Assembly: GCA_022447485.1 (NCBI GenBank)
Contig: JAKVCH010000170.1
Location: 1-6,639, forward strand
Source: Polyangiaceae bacterium
GTDB taxonomy: Bacteria; Myxococcota_A; Polyangia; Polyangiales; Polyangiaceae
DNA: 6,639 nucleotides
Direction of reading: 5' to 3'
Made by a program: the position numbers and the translations under genes. The number at the start of each line of letters is the position of its first letter. Positions within the stretch are counted from its first letter, which is position 1. A model generated the notes under the pieces. It did not search any database, had not been told where the DNA came from, and was given only the letters and a program-made list of their open reading frames with translations. Shown piece by piece: positions 1-5,974 of the stretch.

Positions 1-1010
1 ATCGAATTTCTGAACTCGATAATCTACGTGTTTTAGCTGTCAAGAAAGATTTTCCCTATGCTCGGGAAGGCGAGACGGTCAACTTTCGCATGCTCTTAGA
101 AGATGGCGAGTCTCCTGGACGAGCTGTCGAGATATTCTGGGGCTTCTGGTGTGTGAACCCACCCGGTGATTCCTTCACGGCTTGTCTGGCAACGCCGCCT
201 GTTGCACCACCCGTATTCGAATTCGATAAAGAAGAATTTGCGATCGATATCCCTGAAGATATCATCCGCGAGAACCCTCAAGACCCAACCGCGCCGCCTT
301 ACGGCTTAGTCTATGTTTTTCATGCGGCTTGTGCCGGTCGTCTCGACTTTAGTGAAGGCTCCGATGGCTTTGGAGGCTTTGGCGGTAGTGATGGTCTCGA
401 CTTCGAGGGTGATGGTTCCGTGGGTGAGTTTCCCGATGACGTCTCCCCCCTGACTGCTCTACCGGTTTGCCTGGACGAACAAGGTGAGCCCTTAGGGCCT
501 GATGACTTTATTGTCGGTTTTTCAGCTGTGTACGTGTTTGAAGAGTACCGGAACGCCAATCCAGTGATCAACGGTTTTGGTGTAGACAACGCCTCGGTAA
601 CACCCGAATGCATTGGTAACGATTGTGAAGGTGAATTTGATCCTGACTCGATTACCGGTTGTACGGAGGGCGTTGTGTGTCTGAAAGCTTGTGAGGATGA
701 TGGCGACCCAAGCTGCCCTGAAATAAAGCTCGAAGTGCAGGTGGATCGAAGTAGCGTCGAGGAAGATGAGCTAGCTCGTGATTCCTATGGAAGCTCGCTT
801 GAGGAGTCGATCTGGGTGAGCTATTTCGCGGATCGAGGCTCGGTGGCCTCCGATGTGAAGCTAGTGAATGATGCCGTCGAGGGTTGGGTCGATGATCAGT
901 CGACCGATTTTTATGCGCCTGAGGAAGTCGGGCCACTCAGACTGTGGGCTGTCGTCCGAGATAATCGGGGCGGGCAAGAATGGATTCGCATTCCTGCCTA
1001 CGTTGAGTAG
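1..1010 (+). CDS. Cys-rich Ig-like extracytoplasmic protein, probable lipoprotein (5' end missing)
   Basis: The frame is open from base 3, so the true start is left of the window. The ATG at 90 is probably internal, because the codons before it read RISELDNLRVLAVKK, which fits the beginning of a mature lipoprotein domain. About 335 residues are visible. The first part (RVLAV..., then GETVNFRM) looks like an Ig/PKD-type beta domain known from large Myxococcota-like lipoproteins. A Gly/Asp/Phe-rich low-complexity stretch follows (about bases 343-435). The C-terminal part (KLEVQVDRSSV ... PLRLWAVVRDNRGG) looks like a second Ig-like domain ending in the usual 'VVRDxxGG' strand. Ten cysteines are visible, four of them in a cluster around bases 655-715, which suggests disulfides outside the cytoplasm. 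The protein is strongly acidic. The signal peptide and lipobox cannot be seen. Function unknown; a structural or adhesive envelope role is only a guess. Confidence 0.8.
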   Translation, partial: RISELDNLRVLAVKKDFPYAREGETVNFRMLLEDGESPGRAVEIFWGFWCVNPPGDSFTACLATPPVAPPVFEFDKEEFAIDIPEDIIRENPQDPTAPPYGLVYVFHAACAGRLDFSEGSDGFGGFGGSDGLDFEGDGSVGEFPDDVSPLTALPVCLDEQGEPLGPDDFIVGFSAVYVFEEYRNANPVINGFGVDNASVTPECIGNDCEGEFDPDSITGCTEGVVCLKACEDDGDPSCPEIKLEVQVDRSSVEEDELARDSYGSSLEESIWVSYFADRGSVASDVKLVNDAVEGWVDDQSTDFYAPEEVGPLRLWAVVRDNRGGQEWIRIPAYVE

Positions 1011-1050
1011 GCAACCTGAACATCACTCTGTCGATTCAAGGCTCAATCAC

Positions 1051-1080
1051 AGCTCCCTACTCTGCTACTCGGTTGGAGCT
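1051..1080. terminator. weak inverted repeat between convergent genes
   Basis: AGCTCC (1051-1056) and GGAGCT (1075-1080) form a perfect 6-bp inverted repeat with an 18-base loop. It sits in the 68-base gap between two convergent genes and reaches the stop codon of the minus-strand one. There is no T-run on either side and the loop is long, so a terminator role is only suggested by its position. Confidence 0.2.
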
Positions 1081-1474
1081 AGAGTTCCGTCGATGGTCTC
1101 GGCATTTTGGCCATCACTACCTTATTGCCGTAGGCAGGGGGAGGCGCGATGTGCAGCTTTTCGTCTGCCGGTATCTCAGCATTTTTAAGCTGCTCTCCAG
1201 ACTTTGCCTGGCGGTTTTCAACGTTCTCGGGTGGGCGAAGTTGTTTGGTACAAGCTGCTGTAAGTAGCAGGAGCCCCACGAGCAAGCCGCTGATAAGTAG
1301 CTGATTCGAGAGAGCTCGACTCGAGCCCAGCCCTCGCGCGGGGGCTAGCTTCTGGTCTGCAGGTTCCCTCTTCTGCGCTGAGGGTGTCCAGTCAACCGTC
1401 CCAAAGGGTCGATGATGTACCGGTTCTCTAGTTTGGTAGATCGGTTTATCAACTTCGGTCTTACCGCTACCCAT
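1079..1474 (-). CDS. small membrane-anchored protein with internal lipobox-like motif
   Basis: 131 codons. The start is well supported: AAGGAG lies on the minus strand at 1487-1482, seven bases before the ATG, the best Shine-Dalgarno in the window. Residues 1-52 are polar and rich in basic residues and proline. Residues about 57-74 (LSNQLLISGLLVGLLLLTAA) form one hydrophobic segment, followed at once by Cys75 in the setting LTAAC, which resembles a lipobox. Residues 76-131 are polar, with PPP at 111-113. From Arg53 onward it reads like an ordinary lipoprotein signal peptide, but I find no ATG, GTG or TTG there that could start it, so the 52-residue extension seems to be real. Two readings are possible: a type II single-pass inner-membrane protein, or a lipoprotein with an unusually long cytoplasmic leader. 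I do not recognise the family. It is transcribed alone and converges on the Cys-rich protein gene. Confidence 0.7.
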   Translation of the reverse strand: MGSGKTEVDKPIYQTREPVHHRPFGTVDWTPSAQKREPADQKLAPARGLGSSRALSNQLLISGLLVGLLLLTAACTKQLRPPENVENRQAKSGEQLKNAEIPADEKLHIAPPPAYGNKVVMAKMPRPSTEL

Positions 1475-1481
1475 AGCGTTG

Positions 1482-1487
1482 CTCCTT
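1482..1487 (-). promoter_or_regulatory. strong ribosome binding site fixing the start at 1474
   Basis: The minus strand reads AAGAAGGAGCAACGCT then ATG. The core AAGGAG is a near-consensus Shine-Dalgarno with a 7-base spacer. It stands out because the kinase and thioesterase genes in the same window have no comparable site. Confidence 0.75.
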
Positions 1488-1735
1488 CTTGAAAAATCTC
1501 TTCATTAAGATCAACAAACGGATGGACTGGATATTCCTAAATGGCGGAAACCTGAACGACTTCCCCTCGATCTCTGCCTTGTTCGAGGAGTCGGTGATTC
1601 CGTGCAGAAGATTTCACTCTGAGGGTAAGGTGTTCCGCTAACGACCTTTCACTCAAATCCCCCTCGCCCAAGGATACATCCGCCGCCTGGACGCTGTTCT
1701 CTGATGCTGGGGAGAAGATTTTTGCTAGGCAACAG

Positions 1736-1764
1736 CCCCCTGGGCCTTAGGGGGAGTTATTGTA
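1736..1764 (+). terminator. terminator-like GC-rich hairpin upstream of the kinase gene
   Basis: CCCCCT (1736-1741) pairs perfectly with AGGGGG (1749-1754) around the 7-base loop GGGCCTT. The following bases are AGTTATTGT, only moderately T-rich, so termination would be weak. No gene ends just upstream on this strand. It may therefore end a short leader transcript or an unseen small RNA, or act as an attenuator of the kinase operon. The role is inferred from structure only. Confidence 0.35.
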
Positions 1765-1845
1765 GGCATGGTTCTTCTTTGGTTGCAGATTTACTTCAAA
1801 TCCGCGAGTCTTTGGGGGTCGTAGGTTCGCGACTGTCTTAGCCCA

Positions 1846-3537
1846 ATGCAGCAGCAGCAAAATCCCCCACCCCTGGCACCTGGCTCGATCGTCAACGAGC
1901 GTTATGAGATTCGTCAGAGTCTTGGCAAGGGTGGAATGGGTGAAGTCTTTTTGGCGTACGATCGAAGCACTCAAGAGCCAGTGGGGCTCAAGGTTGTTCG
2001 CGAAGAGTCGAGGATGCCTGGAGATGATGAGGCTCTGAGACAAGAGCTGCTTCTGGCTCGCTCTGTCGGGCATCCCAACGTTTGTCGTGTCCATGATTTA
2101 GCACCGAGTCCTTGGGGACCCCTGTTGGTCATGGAACATATTAATGGCCAAACTCTGCACACGCACATTCGCCGGCGCAAAGCCCAGGGCGGATACAGTG
2201 GCGACGAGTTCCGCAAGATTGCTAGTGAGGTCGCCGCTGGACTCGCTGCGATTCATGCCCAGGGATTAGTACATGGTGACTTAAAGCCTGGAAATGTCAT
2301 GGTAACGAAAGATCGAGCCATCATACTCGACTTCGGCTTTGCGCAAGAACGAGCGCGCATGGGTGCCCGACGCCCTGGGGCACCACCTGATGGCGGAACG
2401 CCGAACTACATGTCACCCGAGCGTTTGCGGTCCGGGGGAGCGAGCCCAGAAGACGATCTCTATGCTTTGGGAATGACCCTTTGGGAGATGTGGACCTGTC
2501 GTGTTCCCGAGCCGGGTTATAAGGCACGGCTGAAGTCCATGCGTTCTCAGATCATGTTTGACGTGCCGGCGGCGTTATCGGTTGATGAGGTGAAACAGGT
2601 GTTTCGGTGTTTGAGTGATGATCCCGAAATGCGCCCTCCTGCTAAACGGTTGCGGTTTTTTAACCCTCTCCAGTTGACCTCCAGCCAGATGCAGATTCCT
2701 CGGGAGCGTCTTGCCCCGGGAGCACCCCTGGGTCGTTCACATACAGAGGCTTTTCAGCCCGGTGTGCAGGCTTTTTTGGTCTCCTACTGTACGAATGCAA
2801 CGGATGCTCCTGGTACGATTTTTCCTTTGAGTCGCCCGGCTGTCACGATTGGTCGACGCACGGACCAAGATATTGTCTTACCCGAGGCGACTGTTTCTGG
2901 CGCCCATGCTGTGGCGCGTTGGCAGGCTGGTAGCTGGGTGCTGGAAGATCTCGGTTCAACGAATGGCACCTATGCGGAGCATAGCTACGATCGGAAGAAA
3001 AGACTGAGTCTACTTCATGGCGCTGAAGTGCAGCTCGGTGAATGTCGATTGAAGTTGGTCAGTTTTTCGCCGGGAAGCGTTCAACAAGATCGTGCTCGCG
3101 ATTACTTGCAACGCCATGATGGCCTGACGGGGCTTTTGCATCGAGAACAATTCATTCGCTCGCTTGCGGAAGAGACTTCTTATGCTCGTTGGACAAGCAC
3201 AGCTCTGTCCTTGGCGCGTTATCATATTCGTGGTCCCAGTCGCTCCAGCGATGAGCGGCCAACGATTCTTGAAATGCTTGCCCTACGTCGAGTGGCTCAG
3301 CGTGTTGTCGAGCTGACAGAAATGATGATGATATCGATGGTCCCAGCGGTTGCTGGACGAACAGCTCATCTCAAGTTTGGAGTGGCTATGCTCGGCCCGG
3401 GGACGGAAGAGGCTCGGCATATTGTTGAGCAGGTCGTTGCTCAAGTGCAGGGCCTCATGCCGGATTCGCTCGATGTCGTGGCCTCTGTGGTTCAAGTCTC
3501 GACCGAAATGCGTGTTGAACAATTGGTCGATTTCTGA
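1846..3537 (+). CDS. Ser/Thr protein kinase with FHA and degenerate GGDEF-like domain
   Basis: 563 residues, cytoplasmic, with no membrane segment. Residues 20-270 form a Hanks-type kinase: Gly loop GKGGMGEV (27-34), ATP lysine K49, likely alpha-C partner E67, catalytic loop HGDLKPGN (143-150), DFG (162-164), GTPNYMSPE (184-192) and DDLYALG (203-209). All catalytic residues are present. The HRD arginine is Gly144, so it is a 'non-RD' kinase that may not need activation-loop phosphorylation. Residues about 323-406 form an FHA domain: GR (336-337), S351xxH354 and STNGT (371-375), the phosphothreonine-binding residues. Residues about 416-560 look like a GGDEF fold: DGLTGLLHREQF (425-436) is the usual opening motif, but the signature position reads AHLKF (507-511) and the metal-binding Asp is absent, so cyclase activity is not expected. 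The ATG at 1846 is the only start after the in-frame stop at 1822; it has no clear Shine-Dalgarno. The N-terminus is MQQQQNPPP. It is followed after 12 bases by a membrane protein gene. Confidence 0.93.
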   Translation: MQQQQNPPPLAPGSIVNERYEIRQSLGKGGMGEVFLAYDRSTQEPVGLKVVREESRMPGDDEALRQELLLARSVGHPNVCRVHDLAPSPWGPLLVMEHINGQTLHTHIRRRKAQGGYSGDEFRKIASEVAAGLAAIHAQGLVHGDLKPGNVMVTKDRAIILDFGFAQERARMGARRPGAPPDGGTPNYMSPERLRSGGASPEDDLYALGMTLWEMWTCRVPEPGYKARLKSMRSQIMFDVPAALSVDEVKQVFRCLSDDPEMRPPAKRLRFFNPLQLTSSQMQIPRERLAPGAPLGRSHTEAFQPGVQAFLVSYCTNATDAPGTIFPLSRPAVTIGRRTDQDIVLPEATVSGAHAVARWQAGSWVLEDLGSTNGTYAEHSYDRKKRLSLLHGAEVQLGECRLKLVSFSPGSVQQDRARDYLQRHDGLTGLLHREQFIRSLAEETSYARWTSTALSLARYHIRGPSRSSDERPTILEMLALRRVAQRVVELTEMMMISMVPAVAGRTAHLKFGVAMLGPGTEEARHIVEQVVAQVQGLMPDSLDVVASVVQVSTEMRVEQLVDF

Positions 3538-3549
3538 TCTGCTGAATCG

Positions 3550-4209
3550 ATGACCGCGCCATCCCGTCCTTCGTTCTCTTCTTCGCCTGGTGAGCCTTCG
3601 ATTCGTCGATTAGGGGTGCGCTCCTCTGCAAGTATTGAAAAACCAATCCGCACTCAATTGGTGTTGGGCATTGCCGCTTTGCTCGTCTTAGTGGCGATTC
3701 CCATCTATTACTTTCGCTCACCATCTGAAGAGACGACTTCTTTAAAGAAAGAAGAACCGCCTTTAGGTTTTTCTCCGGTAGTTCCGGCAGAAGAAATCCC
3801 CTCTGAGGTTTCTAAACGGGTACGCCTGGCGACTCCAGAACGCGTTAAGTGTGCCAGTTCGTCGGGTGCGACAGGTCGTGCTGGGCGAGCCTGTGACCAG
3901 CTGCCGGCCCTCGAAAAGTCCTTAGCCGACGCTATTCGTGAGGCTGTTGATTGTGCTCCGCAGACCGGCGACCCAGGAACGTTGAACTACGTGATGAAGG
4001 TAGACTTTCAACAAAAGACCCTCCATGTATTTCCAGGGGCCAGCGGCCAGTGGAAGGGCCCCCAGGCACGACGCGCCACTCGCTGCGTGAAGCAAGCTTT
4101 GAATCCACCGGATTGGGCCATCATCGCTCATAAGTTTCGCTATTATGAGATCGCAATCTTAGCGAGGTACCAACCACCGACCCCAACAGCGACGCCTCTT
4201 TTTGAATGA
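3550..4209 (+). CDS. single-pass membrane protein with four-Cys extracytoplasmic domain
   Basis: 219 residues. A Ser/Pro/Arg-rich cytoplasmic N-terminus (1-36) precedes one membrane segment (about 37-54, VLGIAALLVLVAIPIYYF); with the basic residues before it, the C-terminus should lie outside the cytoplasm. A Pro/Glu-rich linker (about 57-90) leads to a domain (about 95-208) with exactly four cysteines (101, 115, 135, 179), enough for two disulfides. Its layout (helix with C135, a beta strand LNYVMKVDF, then a helix with C179) loosely recalls the C-terminal domain of AgmX/PglI-type proteins of myxobacteria, but I could not confirm this. The tail is rich in Pro and Thr. The gene starts 12 bases after the kinase stop and has no Shine-Dalgarno of its own, which suggests translation coupled to the kinase. 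It is a good candidate for a partner or substrate of that kinase; the Ser-rich N-terminus would be the accessible part. No known function. Confidence 0.8.
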   Translation: MTAPSRPSFSSSPGEPSIRRLGVRSSASIEKPIRTQLVLGIAALLVLVAIPIYYFRSPSEETTSLKKEEPPLGFSPVVPAEEIPSEVSKRVRLATPERVKCASSSGATGRAGRACDQLPALEKSLADAIREAVDCAPQTGDPGTLNYVMKVDFQQKTLHVFPGASGQWKGPQARRATRCVKQALNPPDWAIIAHKFRYYEIAILARYQPPTPTATPLFE

Positions 4210-4218
4210 TTGGGTGTC

Positions 4219-4239
4219 CCGAGCCTTACCGTCGCTCGG
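4219..4239. terminator. hairpin at the convergent junction of two genes
   Basis: CCGAGC (4219-4224) and GCTCGG (4234-4239) form a perfect 6-bp stem with a 9-base loop. It spans the malQ stop codon (4226-4228) and lies just after the stop of the membrane protein gene. Neither strand has a T-run behind it, so it could be a weak bidirectional terminator at best. Confidence 0.3.
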
Positions 4240-5776
4240 TCACGGCTGAGAGGGTATGTAATTCCTCGGCGAGTTGGGAACTGAGCCTGGTCCCTTGAAC
4301 TCGGTAGCGCCAATTGCCGGTAGCGATACCCGGAATATTCATCCGTTGGGAAGCGTCCTCGTTGAGGATATCTTGTACGGGCACGATCACGACATTTGCC
4401 TGCGAGGCAAATGCATAGCGAATCAAAGCACCTGCCGCTGAATCGGGGCTTTGAATATTGGCGTAAGCCTTGAGTCGGTCTAATTCGTTATTTTCTTGCT
4501 CCTGGGTACTTTCCTTGGACTCTTCTTGTTTTGAAAATAGCTCCTCTGCCCAACCCCGGGTGGTATTGTTATCGTGGGTACCTGTGTAGGCAAAGCTATT
4601 CGTCGGGTAGTGGTGAGGGAGGTAGGTTTCGGCGCCCGGAGAGAATGCAAACTGCAGCACCTTCATCCCAGGCAAGGAAAAATGGTCGCGTAGCCTTTCG
4701 ACTTCCTCGGTGAGTAGGCCCAAATCTTCAGCGACAATTGGTAAACCGCCTAGCTCTTGCCCAGCTCTTTCGAGCAGTTCGTAGCCCGGAGTTGAAATAA
4801 AACGGCCCTCTTTTGCCGTTTCTGCGGGGCAGGGCACTTCCCAGTAACGGCTAAAGGCGATGAAGTGATCCAAACGTAGGCCGTCAAAACGTTTTAACTC
4901 ACGGCGGAGACGATCGACCCACCAAGAGAATCCGTCCTTCTGCATGAGGTCCCAACGGTAGAGCGGGTTGCCCCAGAGTTGACCTTCCTCGCTAAAGTAG
5001 TCCGGTGGAACACCAGCCTGAACGGTACGATGGCCTTGTTCGTCCAGAAAGAACATCTCACGATTTGCCCAGACATCGACGGATTCGAAGCTAACGAACA
5101 TAGGCAGGTCGCCCAAAAGTTGAACGCCTCGATCCTGCGCATACTTTCGTAGGGCAGACCACTGGCGATCGAAAATAAATTGTAGAAAGACGGCGTAATG
5201 AACTTCGTCTTGATGTGTTCTATGAGCAGTGTCGAGGGCCTCTTGTTGACGATCTCGTAGGGTCGGTTCCCAACTGGTCCAGCTCTCAGCGGGTGCGCTT
5301 CGTTTTAGAGCGCGAAAAAGAGCCCAATCCCAAACCCAGGACTGATTTTCCTCCAAGTACTTCTCATAAGCGCTTTGCAGAAGTTTCTTCTGTCGGAAGT
5401 GAGCAAAAGCCATGCGCAAAAGAGGATTCTTTTGCGCTCTTGCCTCTGAAAAACTCGTTTCTCTTCGTAGAGACTGTCGAAGAACGTCTTCTTGACCGGC
5501 GATATCCTCTGCACTCAGTAAGCCATCATCCACTAACTCTTCTGGGCTAATGAATAATTCATTCCCAGCAAAGGCACTCGGGCTGTCGTAGGGGGAGTCC
5601 CCTCCACCGGCGGGATGTATGGGCAGCATCTGCCACCAGCGCTGGCCAGCTTTTTCAAGAAAATCGACGAATTGTCTGGCTCCGGGCCCAAGGTCGCCGA
5701 TACTAAATTTTGACTCAAGGGAGGAAAGGTGGAGAAGAAGCCCGGAGGCTCGTTGTGAGAACGGTGACTGGCTCAT
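4226..5776 (-). CDS. malQ: 4-alpha-glucanotransferase (amylomaltase), GH77
   Basis: 516 residues, the normal full length for bacterial MalQ. The enzyme moves alpha-1,4-glucan chains between maltooligosaccharides in the cytoplasm and releases glucose; it serves maltose/maltodextrin use and glycogen turnover. Family marks in order: SGLLLHLSSL near the N-terminus, the GDSPYDSPSAFAGN segment (59-72), DGLRLDHF (298-305) with nucleophile D303, VAEDLG (348-353) with acid/base E350, and GTHDNNTTRGW (399-409) with D402 as transition-state stabiliser. The C-terminal GNWRYRV (488-494) is also typical. All catalytic residues are present. A polar Glu/Gln/Ser-rich stretch (about 415-431) follows the third catalytic motif and looks like a loop insertion. 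The start at 5776 precedes the conserved N-terminal motif by the usual few residues; only a weak GAG lies upstream. The gene stands alone, with no glycogen or maltose genes next to it, and is divergent to the thioesterase gene. Confidence 0.97.
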   Translation of the reverse strand: MSQSPFSQRASGLLLHLSSLESKFSIGDLGPGARQFVDFLEKAGQRWWQMLPIHPAGGGDSPYDSPSAFAGNELFISPEELVDDGLLSAEDIAGQEDVLRQSLRRETSFSEARAQKNPLLRMAFAHFRQKKLLQSAYEKYLEENQSWVWDWALFRALKRSAPAESWTSWEPTLRDRQQEALDTAHRTHQDEVHYAVFLQFIFDRQWSALRKYAQDRGVQLLGDLPMFVSFESVDVWANREMFFLDEQGHRTVQAGVPPDYFSEEGQLWGNPLYRWDLMQKDGFSWWVDRLRRELKRFDGLRLDHFIAFSRYWEVPCPAETAKEGRFISTPGYELLERAGQELGGLPIVAEDLGLLTEEVERLRDHFSLPGMKVLQFAFSPGAETYLPHHYPTNSFAYTGTHDNNTTRGWAEELFSKQEESKESTQEQENNELDRLKAYANIQSPDSAAGALIRYAFASQANVVIVPVQDILNEDASQRMNIPGIATGNWRYRVQGTRLSSQLAEELHTLSAVTERR

Positions 5777-5856
5777 GGTTTCGCTCTGGGGGGTCTATCA
5801 AGCAATGATCTTTGGGCGAGCACAAGAAGAAATTGACCCTTTTCTGACCGAAGGGA

Positions 5857-5874
5857 GAAGAGCGTTGGCTCTTC
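5857..5874. repeat. perfect 7-bp inverted repeat in the malQ leader
   Basis: GAAGAGC (5857-5863) and GCTCTTC (5868-5874) pair perfectly around a 4-base loop (GTTG). It lies about 80 bases upstream of the malQ start and could be an RNA hairpin in its 5' leader or an operator in the divergent promoter region. No T-run follows on either strand, so it is not an obvious terminator. Confidence 0.45.
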
Positions 5875-5930
5875 AGGGAAATTGAAAGTGCTTGCAGAAG
5901 TAATTTTCTCGAATTGAGCTGGAGGCGGGC

Positions 5931-5960
5931 TTGATGCGTGCCTTGTAGAGGCACTATGCT
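5931..5960 (+). promoter_or_regulatory. candidate sigma-70-like promoter for the thioesterase gene
   Basis: TTGATG (5931-5936) and TATGCT (5955-5960) each match four of six bases of the -35 and -10 consensus and are 18 bases apart. Transcription would start near 5967, only about 8 bases before the ATG at 5975. That would give a nearly leaderless mRNA and would explain why no Shine-Dalgarno precedes this start. By-eye prediction only. Confidence 0.3.
5938..5954. promoter_or_regulatory. 17-bp palindrome in the promoter spacer, possible operator
   Basis: GTGCCT (5938-5943) and AGGCAC (5949-5954) form a perfect inverted repeat with a 5-base centre (TGTAG). It fills the spacer between the candidate -35 and -10 hexamers, a typical place for a repressor site. 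It could instead act as an RNA hairpin, since it contains the GAGG in front of the mini-frame at 5956. No regulator gene is visible nearby. Confidence 0.4.
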
Positions 5961-5974
5961 CGGCGCAGTTATCA

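Larger units (their letters stand above)
1475..1845. other. intergenic region without a convincing gene
   Basis: About 370 bases lie between the divergently transcribed small membrane protein (minus) and the kinase operon (plus), so both promoters should be here. I find no hexamer pair close enough to a sigma-70 consensus to name one. The region holds a 6-bp inverted repeat CCTCGA/TCGAGG (1565-1570 and 1583-1588, 12-base loop) and a terminator-like hairpin at 1736-1754. A 39-codon frame (1522-1641, +) exists but lacks a ribosome binding site and does not resemble a known protein. Confidence 0.6.

Noticed and set aside
320..936. Two minus-strand frames of 94-97 codons
   Set aside because: They lie opposite the Cys-rich protein gene and have biased, low-complexity Pro/Ser/Arg composition typical of antisense shadows.
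868..1188. 106-codon open frame on the plus strand
   Set aside because: It covers the end of the Cys-rich protein and the end of the minus-strand membrane protein gene; both of those have better support, and this frame has no plausible domain or ribosome binding site.
1522..1641. 39-codon frame (MDWIFLNGG...) in the intergenic region
   Set aside because: There is no ribosome binding site, no signal or domain, and its length is expected by chance; it would need conservation to be believed.
1846..1860. CAG repeat at the start of the kinase gene as a phase-variable tract
   Set aside because: Only three CAG and one CAA are present, and a change in number would stay in frame, so phase switching is not supported.
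1747..2094. 115-codon open frame on the minus strand
   Set aside because: It overlaps the N-terminal part of the kinase domain, whose motifs are unmistakable, and its own translation resembles no protein.
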